Below are positions 35,124 to 43,923 of a stretch of 64,000 bases of DNA, in pieces. This stretch comes from Halegenticoccus soli (GTDB taxonomy: Archaea; Halobacteriota; Halobacteria; Halobacteriales; Haloferacaceae): contig NZ_PEND01000005.1 of NCBI RefSeq assembly GCF_002844195.1, positions 186,001 to 250,000 on the forward strand. The letters run 5' to 3'. Each line of letters begins with the position of its first letter. Position 1 is the stretch's first letter. The notes under the pieces are model-generated. The model did no database searches and was not told the DNA's origin. It saw nothing but the letters and a program-made list of their open reading frames with translations. A program made the translations under genes and the position numbers.

Positions 35124-37523
35124 CTACGGTTCGATCACGATCGCAGAGCCGTCGGCCTCGTACGTCCACTCGCCGGGGCCGGGGTCGCCGTCGACTTCCC
35201 CGAGCGGTCGACCGTTCACCGCTACCGTTTCCGGACGCCGGCTCGCGTCGACGACGCGCGCGGCGAACGGCTCCGTGCGGCCCCCGTCGATCGATAGTTC
35301 GACCGACGAACCGTCGGCGGCGACGCGGCAGTCGATCGCCGCGACCCGGTCGCGGTCCTCGTCGTAGAAGTCGAACGACGCGCGCGTCTCGCCGTCGGAG
35401 CGCGGCGTGACGCGGAGCGTCACGCGGTCCGGCGTCCCCTCACGGACGGTCTGCGACGGCTCGTGCAGCGGGAGGACGCTCCCGGCTCTGACGAAAAGCG
35501 GCACCTCGTCCAGTGGGACCGTCCGGTGCAGCGTCCGGCCGCCGGTGTAGCGTTCGCCGCTCCACCAGTCCACCCACTCGCCCTCCGGGAGGTACACGTC
35601 GACCTCGCCGTTGGGGTCGAACACCGGCGCGACGAGCAGTTCCTCGCCGAGCAGGTACTGCGTGTCGAGGTGGTGCGTCGCGGGATCGTCCTGATAGTGG
35701 AGCACGAGCGGTCGGACGATCGGGAGGCCGGTTCGGCGCGCCCCCTCCGCGTACGAGTAGAGGTACGAGACGAGCCGGTACCGGAGGCGGGCGAACTTCC
35801 GGAAGATCCGCGTCGCCTCCTCGCCGAACGCCCACGGCTCGCGCGGGGTGGTGCCGTGGCAGCGCGCGTGGCTCGACAGCAGGCCGAACTGCGCCCACCG
35901 GACGTACGTCTCCGTCGTCGGGGTGCCCCTGAACCCGCCGATGTCGTGGCTCCAGAAGGGAAAGCCCGACAGCGAGGCGCTGAGCCCGCCGCGGAGCGCC
36001 GAGTGCATGCCGTTGAACGTCGTCTGGGCGTCCCCGCCCCAGTACATCGGAAAGCGCTGGCTGCCGGTCCAGGCCGACCGCCCCCAGACGAGCGCGTCCT
36101 CGGCGCCGTTGACCTCCCGGACGGCCTCGTAGACGGCCCGGTTGTAGAGGAACGGATAGAGGTTGTGCATCGACTTCCCGGTCCGCCCGTTCGCGAACAC
36201 GGCGTCCTCCGGCACCCCCTCGCCGTAGTCCGTCTTGAACACGTCGACGCCCATCTCGACGAGCGCGCGGTGTTTGTCCTTCCACCACTCGACGGCCTCC
36301 GGGTTCGTGAAGTCGACGATCGCGCCCCGGTAGTCGCCCTGGCACAGGCTGTCCATCACGTACGGTTTCCCGGCCCCGTCTTGCAGGAAGTAGCCGTTGT
36401 CGCGCGCCGTCTCGAACGCCTCGGTGCCGACCGGGACGTACGGGTGTTCCCACAGCGAGAGTCGAAAGCCCCTGTCGTGGAGCCCCTCGATCATTGCCTC
36501 GGGATCCGGGAACTGGTCCGTGTCCCACTCCAGGTCGCAGGAGTGGAACTCGCGCATCCAGAACGGGTCGAGGTGGACAACGTCGCAGGGGATCTCCTCG
36601 TCGCGGAGGCGTTGGGTGATCGCTTCGAGGTGCTCGCGGGATTCGTACCCGAGCCGCGACATCCACACGCCGAAGCTCCACTTCGGGGGCCGTTCCGAGC
36701 GGCCCGAGAGCGCGGTGTACGTCGAGAGCACGTCCGCGAACGACGGGCCGCAGAAGAACACGAACGCGAACGAGTCGTCGCTGACGGACACCGTCGCGCT
36801 CGCCGTCGACTCGCGGCCGAGGTCGTACTCGACGCGGTGTGTCGTGTCGACCAGCAGGCCGTACCCTCGCGTCGAGAGGTGAAACGGGACGTTCTTGTAC
36901 GAGTCCTCGGTCTCGGTGCCGTACGGCTCGACGGTCCACGACGACACCGTCTGCCCCCGCTTGTCGAACTCGGTGAACTTCTCGCCGAAGCCGTAGAGGC
37001 GCTCGTCGGGCGCGAGCGCGAACGCCGTCCCGGCGGCGACGACGCGGTCCGGGCCGCTGTCCTCGGTCCGCTCTTCGAACCCGAGGGGGTCGACCCGGTG
37101 GTCGCCGTGGACGTCCACGTCGCCGCGCTGCTCCTCGAAGAGGATTCGCCCGTCCGCGCCCTCGACCCGGAACGACCAGGGATCGAGGCCGACGCGCACC
37201 GCGAGCGACCTGGTCCGGAGGCGGAGTTCCCCGTCGCGCTCCGTCACGTCGAGGTCGACGTCGGCGGCGATCGCCTCCTCGTCTAGGTCGGTGAGCGACT
37301 CCGTCACCCCGGCTTCGGGGTTCGCCGCCAGTTCGAACCGAAACGCGTCCGGTCGGTAGAACCGGACGGTGACGGGCACCGTCCGGGAGACGGCGTCGGC
37401 GTCCGACTCGTCGCGGTACTTGAACGCCGAGGGTACGAACTCGGCGTCCGTCCGGCACTCCAGCGTGACCGAGTCGTCCGACGCCCGGTAGTCCTCGACG
37501 CCGGTGACTACGCTCCGTGGCAT
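35124..37523 (-). CDS. Glycoside hydrolase family 31 (YicI-like alpha-glycosidase)
   Basis: 799-residue retaining alpha-glycosidase. The nucleophile is Asp432 in VFKTDYGEGVP and the acid/base Asp498 in MYWGGDAQT; their spacing of 66 equals that of E. coli YicI. HLDPFWMREFHSCDLEWDTD and SGFPFWSHDIGGF also follow YicI, an alpha-xylosidase, more than the sulfoquinovosidase YihQ, whose sulfonate-binding W-x-W/R region I do not see here. It lacks a signal peptide and is probably cytoplasmic, acting on an imported glycoside. The start MPRSVVTGV is preferred, as the frame further upstream overlaps the binding-protein gene. In context it releases the sugar that the rest of the locus degrades. Confidence 0.88.
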   Translation of the reverse strand: MPRSVVTGVEDYRASDDSVTLECRTDAEFVPSAFKYRDESDADAVSRTVPVTVRFYRPDAFRFELAANPEAGVTESLTDLDEEAIAADVDLDVTERDGELRLRTRSLAVRVGLDPWSFRVEGADGRILFEEQRGDVDVHGDHRVDPLGFEERTEDSGPDRVVAAGTAFALAPDERLYGFGEKFTEFDKRGQTVSSWTVEPYGTETEDSYKNVPFHLSTRGYGLLVDTTHRVEYDLGRESTASATVSVSDDSFAFVFFCGPSFADVLSTYTALSGRSERPPKWSFGVWMSRLGYESREHLEAITQRLRDEEIPCDVVHLDPFWMREFHSCDLEWDTDQFPDPEAMIEGLHDRGFRLSLWEHPYVPVGTEAFETARDNGYFLQDGAGKPYVMDSLCQGDYRGAIVDFTNPEAVEWWKDKHRALVEMGVDVFKTDYGEGVPEDAVFANGRTGKSMHNLYPFLYNRAVYEAVREVNGAEDALVWGRSAWTGSQRFPMYWGGDAQTTFNGMHSALRGGLSASLSGFPFWSHDIGGFRGTPTTETYVRWAQFGLLSSHARCHGTTPREPWAFGEEATRIFRKFARLRYRLVSYLYSYAEGARRTGLPIVRPLVLHYQDDPATHHLDTQYLLGEELLVAPVFDPNGEVDVYLPEGEWVDWWSGERYTGGRTLHRTVPLDEVPLFVRAGSVLPLHEPSQTVREGTPDRVTLRVTPRSDGETRASFDFYDEDRDRVAAIDCRVAADGSSVELSIDGGRTEPFAARVVDASRRPETVAVNGRPLGEVDGDPGPGEWTYEADGSAIVIEP

Positions 37524-37705
37524 ACCAAGACACGCTCGCCCGACCGTCATATAGGTTACGTCGCGCTCCGATCGGGCCGAGAGAGGTCGCGAGCCCGTTT
37601 CGAGGTGACCGCCAATCGGCCCGAGAAGTCGTGAGTCGGGCCGAAGAGGAAACGCGACCGGAGGATCGAGGAAGAGCCGGATGCCGTGGCCGTCGCCCCG
37701 TCGCC

Positions 37706-39037
37706 TCAGGCGGAGTTGACTTCGCTGTCGATCTTCTTCTGGGCGTCGTCGAGCGCCCTCTTCGGGGGCTTGCTCTGCACGAGGGCTGCGTTGAGGTTCG
37801 TGTAGAGGACCTGCGAGAACGTGGTGTACTTCGGGGACGCGGGGCGCGCCTTGGTTCGCGGCAGGATGTCCTTGTACAGCGCGAGCTGCGGGAACTTCTC
37901 CTGGGCCTCCTCGTCCTCGTAGACCTCCTTGCGCACCGGCAGACGGCTGAACTCGACCGCCATCCGCTTTTGCACGTCGAGGCTCGCCATGAACGAGGCG
38001 AACTTGCGCGCGGGTCCCTTGTTGTCGGAGAACTCGTTGACGAACACGTTCCAGCCGCCGAGACACGAGTTGCTGGCGTCGGGGTGGTCCTCGTGCGTGG
38101 GCAGCGGCGCGACGTCGAACTTGTCCTTGACCGGTGAGCCGTCCTCGTTCATGACGGAGATCGCGTACGGCCAGTTGCGCATGAACAGCGTGTTGCCGTT
38201 CTGGAACGTCTGGCGGTTCCCGTCGGTGTCGCTCGACGGAACCGACTTCGGGGTCACGTTGTGCTCGTGGATGAGGTCGACCGCGTGCTGGAGCGCCCGA
38301 ACCCCTTTTTCCGTGTTGACCTTGAGCACGCCGTCGTGCCGGACGGTGCCGCCCATCCCCCACAGCCAGTTGAGCCACATGATGGTCAGCCCCTCGTTCG
38401 TACCGCCCTGCCAGATGTAGCCGTTCCAGTCTTTGTCCTCCTGCTCCATGATCGTCTGCGCCTGCTCTACGAGCTCGGTGTACGTCTTCGGCGGCTCCAT
38501 GTCGTACTTGTCGAGCACGTCCTTGCGGTAGTACAGGGCGTTCGCGTCGGTGTACAGCGGCATCCCGACGAGGGTGTCGTCGATCGTGGCCGCCTCCACG
38601 GGCGTCTCCAGCATCTTGTCCGTGTGCCCGTCGGGGTCTTTCACCGCGGCGATCCAGCCGTTCTGCCAGAACTCGGCGGGCCAGATCACGTCCATCTGCC
38701 CGACGTCGAAGTCCGACGACTGCGAGATGAACTGGTTCACGTAGTAGTCGTGGCTCGACGCCGACTGCGCGGGGGTCTGCTGGTGTTTCACCGTGACGTT
38801 CCCGGCCCGCTTTTCGAATTCGGGGATGAACGCCTCGGCCTCGCCCCCGAAGGTGCCGAGGTGGGTGAACTTGATCGTCCCGCCCTGCTGGTCCCCGCCG
38901 CTCCCGCCGCTTCCGTCACCTCCGCCGCCGAGACAGCCGGCCAGGCCGGCTGCGCCGGCGGCCGTGATCGCCTTCAGGTGCCCTCTGCGCGAGAGCAGGC
39001 GCTCATCGTCGTCGCCGCTTGTGCGAGTCGCTCTCAT
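37706..39037 (-). CDS. Sugar ABC transporter substrate-binding lipoprotein
   Basis: 443-residue family 1 (MalE/UgpB-like) binding protein. The N-terminus has a twin-arginine signal, LSRRGHLKAIT, and a lipobox LAGC at about Cys35, followed by a Gly/Ser/Asp linker. The body shows TIKFTHLGTFGGEAEAFIP, DALYYRKDVL-type hinge (NALYYRKDVLDKYDM) and ENGNTLFMRNWPYA-type regions (FQNGNTLFMRNWPY). Membrane-anchored outside the cell, it delivers the sugar to the MalFG-type permeases. It is followed by the GH31 gene and is divergent from the Gfo6-like dehydrogenase. Confidence 0.92.
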   Translation of the reverse strand: MRATRTSGDDDERLLSRRGHLKAITAAGAAGLAGCLGGGGDGSGGSGGDQQGGTIKFTHLGTFGGEAEAFIPEFEKRAGNVTVKHQQTPAQSASSHDYYVNQFISQSSDFDVGQMDVIWPAEFWQNGWIAAVKDPDGHTDKMLETPVEAATIDDTLVGMPLYTDANALYYRKDVLDKYDMEPPKTYTELVEQAQTIMEQEDKDWNGYIWQGGTNEGLTIMWLNWLWGMGGTVRHDGVLKVNTEKGVRALQHAVDLIHEHNVTPKSVPSSDTDGNRQTFQNGNTLFMRNWPYAISVMNEDGSPVKDKFDVAPLPTHEDHPDASNSCLGGWNVFVNEFSDNKGPARKFASFMASLDVQKRMAVEFSRLPVRKEVYEDEEAQEKFPQLALYKDILPRTKARPASPKYTTFSQVLYTNLNAALVQSKPPKRALDDAQKKIDSEVNSA

Positions 39038-39063
39038 ACGTCAACCCACGTTACGACCAAGAC

Positions 39064-39073
39064 TGTAAAAATC
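39064..39073 (-). promoter_or_regulatory. TATA box for the binding-protein gene
   Basis: Minus-strand AGATTTTTAC, about 31 bp before the start at 39037. Confidence 0.5.
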
Positions 39074-39110
39074 TTTGGGGAAGAATTCGCGGCGGGCCGA
39101 CTCGACGCAC

Positions 39111-39118
39111 AAATATAA
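39111..39118 (+). promoter_or_regulatory. TATA box for the Gfo6-like gene
   Basis: AAATATAA, about 31 bp before ATG 39146. With the opposing TATA at 39064-39073 it forms a compact divergent promoter pair. Confidence 0.55.
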
Positions 39119-39145
39119 GTGCCGGAGGCCGCGATTCGGGAGCGC

Positions 39146-40243
39146 ATGGAACTCGACGCGATACTCGAAGGGGGAAGCGACCGCGACTGGCGGACGATCG
39201 ATCCGGAGGAGACCGAGCCGGTGCGGTTCGCGCTGATCGGCCTCGGGTGGTTCACCCGCGGGCGGGTCCTGCCGGCGCTCGAAGAGAGCCGGCTGTGCGA
39301 CGCGACGGTGCTCGTGAGCGGCACGGCGGAGAAGGCCGAGCGGATCGCGGCCGACGTGCCGGGCGCCCGGGGGATCACGTACGACGACTTCCGCGACGGC
39401 GTCGCCCGCGACGCCTACGACGCGGTATACGTCGCCACGCCCAACGCGCTCCACCTCGACTACGTCGAGACGGCCGCCGAGTTCGGAGCCGACGTGCTGG
39501 TCGAAAAGCCGATGGAGCGGTCGAGCGACCGCGCCCGCGAGCTGATCGACGCGTGCGATAGAGCGGGCGTGGAGCTCATGGTCGCCTACCGGATGCACAC
39601 AGAGCCCTCGGTGCGGCGGGCGCGCGAGCTCGTCGACGCCGGGCTGATCGGCGAGCCGACGTACCTCCACGGTCGGATGAGCCAGCGCCTGCTCGACCGC
39701 GTCAACCCCGACCCCGACCAGTGGCGGCTCGACGCCGACCTCGCCGGCGGCGGCGCGCTGTTCGACCTCGGGGTGTACCCACTCAACACCGCGCGGTTCC
39801 TCCTGCGCGCCGACCCGATCGCGGTCGGCGGTCGGACCCGGAGCACGCGCGACGCATTCTCCGAGGTCGACGAGACGGCCGCGTTCGAGGTCGAGTTCCC
39901 CGGCGGCGTCGTCGCCTCGTGCTTCGCGAGCCACAACGCCAGCCAGGAGAGCGCGATGACCGTCGTGGGAACCGAGGGCGCGGTGACGATCCAGCCGGCG
40001 TTCTTCCAGGACGAGGCACGCGGGCTGACCGTCTCCCGCGGCGACGGGCGGGCGACGATCCAGCTCGACCCGGCGGACCAGATGCTCGAAGAGTTCGACT
40101 ACTTCGCGGACCGCGTCCGCGGCGGTCGCGCCGTGTATCCGGACGGCGAACACGGCCTCGTCGACATGATCGCCATGGAGGCGGTGTACGAGTCCGCGGC
40201 GGGCGGAGACGAGGGACGTCGCGTCGAACTGGAGCCGTCGTAG
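39146..40243 (+). CDS. Gfo/Idh/MocA oxidoreductase, Gfo6-like aldose 1-dehydrogenase
   Basis: 365 residues. The NAD(P)-binding motif is ALIGLGWFTRG (about 29-39) and the family signature Lys is in VEKPMERS (E120-K121-P122). The layout (short N-terminal extension with DRDWR, then VRFALIG; MVAYRMHTEP; DQWRLDADLAGGGALFDLGVYPLNTARF in sections) is that of haloarchaeal D-xylose 1-dehydrogenases (Gfo6/XacA). It would oxidise an aldose to its lactone with NADP. In this locus the substrate could be D-xylose or a C6 sulfosugar; the nearby NAD-dependent glycosidases with the same fold are a further possibility. The ATG at 39146 is set by the TATA box. Confidence 0.85.
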   Translation: MELDAILEGGSDRDWRTIDPEETEPVRFALIGLGWFTRGRVLPALEESRLCDATVLVSGTAEKAERIAADVPGARGITYDDFRDGVARDAYDAVYVATPNALHLDYVETAAEFGADVLVEKPMERSSDRARELIDACDRAGVELMVAYRMHTEPSVRRARELVDAGLIGEPTYLHGRMSQRLLDRVNPDPDQWRLDADLAGGGALFDLGVYPLNTARFLLRADPIAVGGRTRSTRDAFSEVDETAAFEVEFPGGVVASCFASHNASQESAMTVVGTEGAVTIQPAFFQDEARGLTVSRGDGRATIQLDPADQMLEEFDYFADRVRGGRAVYPDGEHGLVDMIAMEAVYESAAGGDEGRRVELEPS

Positions 40244-40314
40244 CTCCCGGATCGACCCGGACCGACCCGAGCGCGGGACGGTCGACTCAGGCGTTCTTTC
40301 CGGCCTGGACCGGC

Positions 40315-41778
40315 TCAGGCGTTCTTCCCGGCGTGGAACCCGACCAGCTTTTCGCGGGTGAAGCGTTCGACCGCGTACTTGACCCCCTCCTTGCCCTTGC
40401 CGCTGTCCTTGAAGCCGCCGTAGGGCATGTGGTCCGCGCGGAAACCGCTCACCGTGTTGACGTTCACGCCCCCGGCGTCGATCTCGTCGGCGGCCCGCTT
40501 CGCGCGGTCGATGTCCTGCGTGAACACGCCGGCTTCCAGCCCGTACTCGGTGTTGTTGGCCTCGGCGATCGCCTCGTCGAAGTCCGCGACCGCGATGACG
40601 GGAACGAGCGGACCGAACACCTCCTCCCTCGCGGCGGGCATGTCGGGAGTCACGCCCGAGAGGACGGTCGGCTCGAACACGCGGCCCTCGTAGCGTCCGC
40701 CGCACTCGACGGTCGCCCCCTTCTCGACCGTCTCCTCGAAGATGCGGACGACCGTCTCGGCCTGGTCGTCGTCGACGAGCGCGGCGACGTCGGTGTTCTC
40801 GTCGAACGGGTCGCCGACCGCGAGCGCCTCGGCGCGTTCGACGAGCGCGTCGACCAGCTCGTCCTCGACGCGCTCGTCGACGAGCACCCGCTCGACGCTG
40901 TTGCACACCTGCCCGGCGTTCGAGCACGCGCCGGAGACGATCTGCCGCGCCGCCTCGTCGAGGTCGGCGTCTCGCCAGACGATCGTCGGGTCGTTGCCGC
41001 CGAGTTCGAGCGTGAGCTCCTTCATCCCGCTTTCGGCGGCGAGGTGCCTGCCGACCGCGGTGCTGCCGGTGAACGAGATGGCCTCGACCGCGTCGTGTTC
41101 GAGGAGCGCGTCGCCGACGACGCTCCCGCTCCCCGTGACGAGGTTGACGAGGCCCGCCGGCGCGCCGAGTTCCTCGCACGCCCGGTCGAGGTACTCGAAG
41201 AGCTTGACGGCGGACAGCGGCGTGTTCGACGCCGGCTTCCCGACGGCGGCGTTTCCGGCGGCGAGCGCCGGTCCGACTTTGTGGACCATGAGGTTGAGCG
41301 GAAAGTTGAACGGCGTCACCGCGGTGACGACGCCGAGCGGCTCGCGCTGGGTGAACGCGTGCGTCCGGTCGAACCCCTTCTGTGGATCCATCGGGACGTA
41401 CTCGCCGAACAGCCGCTTGGCCTCCTCGCCCGAGAGGCGGAGCGTCTGCACGGCGCGGTCGACTTCGACGCGCGACTCGGCGATCGGCTTCCCCTGTTCG
41501 AGCGTGACGACGCGGGCCATCGCCTCCGCGTCGTCTTCGAGCAGTTCGGCGGCTCGGTACAGCAGTTCGTACCGCTCGTGGGCGGAGAGGTCGGACTCGC
41601 GGTGCGCGCGGTCGGCGGCCTCGATCGCGGCGTCGACCTGTCCGCGGGAGGCGGCCGGGACGGAACCGACCCGGCGGCCGTCGTAGGGGTGGACGACCTC
41701 GATCCGGTCGTCTGCGTCCACCCACTCCCCGTCGACGAGCATCTCCTTGTCGAGCGAGACGGAGTTCTCTACGCTCAT
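40315..41778 (-). CDS. Aldehyde dehydrogenase (candidate sulfolactaldehyde or ketoglutarate-semialdehyde dehydrogenase)
   Basis: 487-residue NAD(P)-dependent ALDH. Catalytic Cys292 is in NAGQVCNSVERV and Glu258 in LTLELGGND; TPFNFPLNL and ISFTGSTAVG are intact. It belongs to the lactaldehyde/succinate-semialdehyde-like subgroup used for alpha-ketoglutarate semialdehyde (XacF), lactaldehyde or, in bacterial sulfo-ED loci, sulfolactaldehyde. Convergent with the Gfo6-like gene, divergent from the DHDPS-type aldolase. The start MSVENSV follows a minus-strand TATA (41811-41820); an upstream frame extension is not conserved in style. Confidence 0.85.
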   Translation of the reverse strand: MSVENSVSLDKEMLVDGEWVDADDRIEVVHPYDGRRVGSVPAASRGQVDAAIEAADRAHRESDLSAHERYELLYRAAELLEDDAEAMARVVTLEQGKPIAESRVEVDRAVQTLRLSGEEAKRLFGEYVPMDPQKGFDRTHAFTQREPLGVVTAVTPFNFPLNLMVHKVGPALAAGNAAVGKPASNTPLSAVKLFEYLDRACEELGAPAGLVNLVTGSGSVVGDALLEHDAVEAISFTGSTAVGRHLAAESGMKELTLELGGNDPTIVWRDADLDEAARQIVSGACSNAGQVCNSVERVLVDERVEDELVDALVERAEALAVGDPFDENTDVAALVDDDQAETVVRIFEETVEKGATVECGGRYEGRVFEPTVLSGVTPDMPAAREEVFGPLVPVIAVADFDEAIAEANNTEYGLEAGVFTQDIDRAKRAADEIDAGGVNVNTVSGFRADHMPYGGFKDSGKGKEGVKYAVERFTREKLVGFHAGKNA

Positions 41779-41976
41779 GGGCTGAACACGCTTAGAAGAG
41801 GAACGATCGCCGTCATAAACGTTGCGCCGGCGCGCGAGTCGGAGGGCGGAGTCGATCCGGACCGACGCGGGACGAAAGTGGGATTTCGCGGCGAAAGAGC
41901 GCGTAAACCGGCGAAAACCGGTCCCGAAAGTGGGGCCATCCAAAGCTATTTATCCGGCGTGTGCGAGTGCTTCTCC
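41779..41976. promoter_or_regulatory. Divergent promoter region with a 10-bp direct repeat
   Basis: Between the ALDH and aldolase genes. CGAAAGTGGG occurs twice, at 41873-41882 and 41925-41934, 52 bp apart (five helical turns), with GGCGAAA variants between. TATA boxes lie at 41811-41820 (minus) and 41944-41955 (plus, GCTATTTATCCG, 27 bp before ATG 41977). Candidate binding sites for the locus IclR regulator. Confidence 0.5.
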
Positions 41977-42879
41977 ATGCGATCACCGGGAGCAGTCGTA
42001 CCCATGGCCACGCCTATCGACGGGCGGACGGGGAACGTGGACGTGACCGCACTGGAAAACTACACCGACTTCCTCCTCGACGGCGGGGTGCACGGGCTGT
42101 TCCCGTGCGGCTCCATCGGCGAGTTTTCGAGCCTGACCGCCGCGCAGCGCGAGCGGGTGATAGAGACCGTGGCCTCGCGCGCCGACGGGGCGTCGGTGTT
42201 CGCCGGCTGCGGCGACACGAGCGTCGAAACCGTGCGCGAGCACGTCGACGCCGCCGCGGACGCGGGAGCGGACGCGGCGGTCGTCGTCACCCCGTACTAC
42301 CTCCGCACGACCCAGGACGGCCTGCTCGACTTCTACGCGGCCGTCGCCGACGATTCTCCCCTCCCCATCCTCCTGTACGACATCCCCGGGCTGACCGGGC
42401 ACCACCTTTCGGTGGAGACGGTTTCGGAGCTCGCCGAACACGAGGCCGTCGTCGGACTCAAGGACACGTCCGGGGATCTGACCTACCACCGCGACCTCAT
42501 CGAGGCGACGCCGCCGTCGTTCACCGTGCTCCAGGGCGCGACCGAACTCGCCGTCGCCGCGCTCGACGCGGGCGCCGACGGGATCATCGCGGGGCCGGCG
42601 AACGTCTTCCCCGCCGCACTGGCCGAGTTAGTCTCGTCCCACGACCGCGGCGACCGCGACCGCGCCGTCGAGCTGTCGAACGCGGTCGTCGGTCCCGTCG
42701 TGAGCGCGACGAGCGAGATTCCGACAGCCGCGGCGCTCAAGTACCTCGTCTCTTTGGCCTGCCGCGACATCGGGCCGCCGCTGCCGCCGCTTCCCACGCT
42801 TTCGAGCCGCCAGCGGCGGCGGCTCGATCGGTGTTACGAGCGAGTCGCCCGCGCCGTCGGGGCGGGCGACGTCGCCTGA
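41977..42879 (+). CDS. DHDPS/KDG-aldolase family lyase (candidate KDSG aldolase)
   Basis: 300-residue class I aldolase/dehydratase of the DapA/NAL superfamily. Schiff-base Lys162 is in VVGLKDTSGDL, catalytic Tyr134 in LLYDIPG, and the carboxylate-binding turn is PCGSIGEFS (43-51) in place of the usual GTTGE. Members cleave or dehydrate 2-keto-3-deoxy acids. Here the expected job is to split a 2-keto-3-deoxy sugar acid into pyruvate and an aldehyde, which the divergent ALDH would oxidise. ATG 41977 is supported by the TATA 27 bp upstream. Confidence 0.85.
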   Translation: MRSPGAVVPMATPIDGRTGNVDVTALENYTDFLLDGGVHGLFPCGSIGEFSSLTAAQRERVIETVASRADGASVFAGCGDTSVETVREHVDAAADAGADAAVVVTPYYLRTTQDGLLDFYAAVADDSPLPILLYDIPGLTGHHLSVETVSELAEHEAVVGLKDTSGDLTYHRDLIEATPPSFTVLQGATELAVAALDAGADGIIAGPANVFPAALAELVSSHDRGDRDRAVELSNAVVGPVVSATSEIPTAAALKYLVSLACRDIGPPLPPLPTLSSRQRRRLDRCYERVARAVGAGDVA

Positions 42880-42913
42880 GCCTTTTCTCTCCGCGGCGGT
42901 GCCGTCGACGCGA

Positions 42914-43921
42914 TCAGCCGCCGTCGACAGCGGCGAGGTCCGCGACCGCCTCCCACGTTTCCTCGTCGACCGAGATCGCGTCCCGGTCGTCCCGCGCGGC
43001 GCTCCGTTCTCCGGGAAGACGGATCCCTTCGCCGTCCGCCGCCGGTTCCGTCGCTTTCAGATCGGCGACAAACGCGCTCGCGCGCTCCGCGAAGCCCTCG
43101 CCGCCGAGCGCCTCCGGGTCGACGACGGCGAACAGGTCGCCCTTCGTGCAGGGATCCGTCGTGTGGTAGGTGCCGGTCACCTCGCGCCCCATCGCCGCGT
43201 CGACGAGGCCGCCGGCGAGGATCTCGACCGCGATCGCGAGGCCCGACCCCTTCGCGTCGCCGAACGGCCGGATGACGCCATCGAGCGCCGCCTCGGGGTC
43301 GGTCGTCGGTCGCCCCTCCGCGTCGAGCGCGACGCCCGTGGGGAGCTCATCGCCGTTCGCCTTCGCGCGGAGGACCGCCCCGCGCGAGACGCTCGACGTG
43401 GACATGTCGAGGTTGAACGGCGGGTCGGTCGGGATGCCGATCGCGATCGGGTTCGTGCCGAGTATCGCCTCCGCGCCGCCGTGGGGCGGCATCGCGGGCT
43501 CGGTGTTCGTCATCGCGACGGCGACGTACCCCTCGCGGCGCGCGAGGTCCGTGTAGTAGCCGAGCATCCCGAGGTGGTTCGAGTTCCGCGCGCCGACGAC
43601 GCCCGCGCCGTAGTCGTCGGCGCGCGCCGCGGCCTCGCCGACCGCCTCGGCGGCGACGACCGGCCCAAGGCGCGATCCCCCGTCGAGCAGCGCGGTCGCG
43701 CCGCCGTCGCGGACGACGCGGATCTCGCCGTCGGGGTCGACGTTGCCGGCCTCGACGCCGCGGACGACGCGCGGCAGGCGCAGCAGGCCGTGGGAGTGTT
43801 TTCCGCGCGCGTCGGCGCTCACCAGCACCTCCGCCGTGAGCGCGGCGTCGTCCGCGTCGATCCCCCGGCCGCGGAGCGCGGCGGCGGCGGCCTCCGCCGC
43901 GCGCTCTCTGTCCACGTCCAT
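42914..43921 (-). CDS. comC: Ldh family oxidoreductase, ComC-like (candidate (R)-sulfolactate dehydrogenase)
   Basis: 335-residue NAD(P)-dependent dehydrogenase of the malate/L-lactate/ComC family. ADARGKHSHGLLRLPR and NSNHLGMLGYY (catalytic His) are the family hallmarks, followed by TNTEPAMPPHGG, LGTNPIAIG and GDAKGSGLAI. ComC enzymes interconvert sulfopyruvate and (R)-sulfolactate; relatives use malate or diketogulonate. It is the last gene of the dehydratase-SlcC-SuyZ-SuyA-SuyB-ComC operon, 2 bp after the SuyB-like gene, which is why the sulfolactate role is favoured. Confidence 0.75.
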   Translation of the reverse strand: MDVDRERAAEAAAAALRGRGIDADDAALTAEVLVSADARGKHSHGLLRLPRVVRGVEAGNVDPDGEIRVVRDGGATALLDGGSRLGPVVAAEAVGEAAARADDYGAGVVGARNSNHLGMLGYYTDLARREGYVAVAMTNTEPAMPPHGGAEAILGTNPIAIGIPTDPPFNLDMSTSSVSRGAVLRAKANGDELPTGVALDAEGRPTTDPEAALDGVIRPFGDAKGSGLAIAVEILAGGLVDAAMGREVTGTYHTTDPCTKGDLFAVVDPEALGGEGFAERASAFVADLKATEPAADGEGIRLPGERSAARDDRDAISVDEETWEAVADLAAVDGG

Positions 43922-43923
43922 GC

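Noticed and set aside
37524-38378. Upstream extension of the GH31 frame
   Set aside because: It overlaps the binding-protein gene in another frame, is Arg/Ala-rich and lacks similarity to GH31 N-domains; the family start is at 37523.
39041-41725. Very long open frame on the minus strand across the Gfo6-like and ALDH genes
   Set aside because: Arginine/glycine-rich translation without domains; it is the shadow of two well-supported genes in GC-rich DNA.
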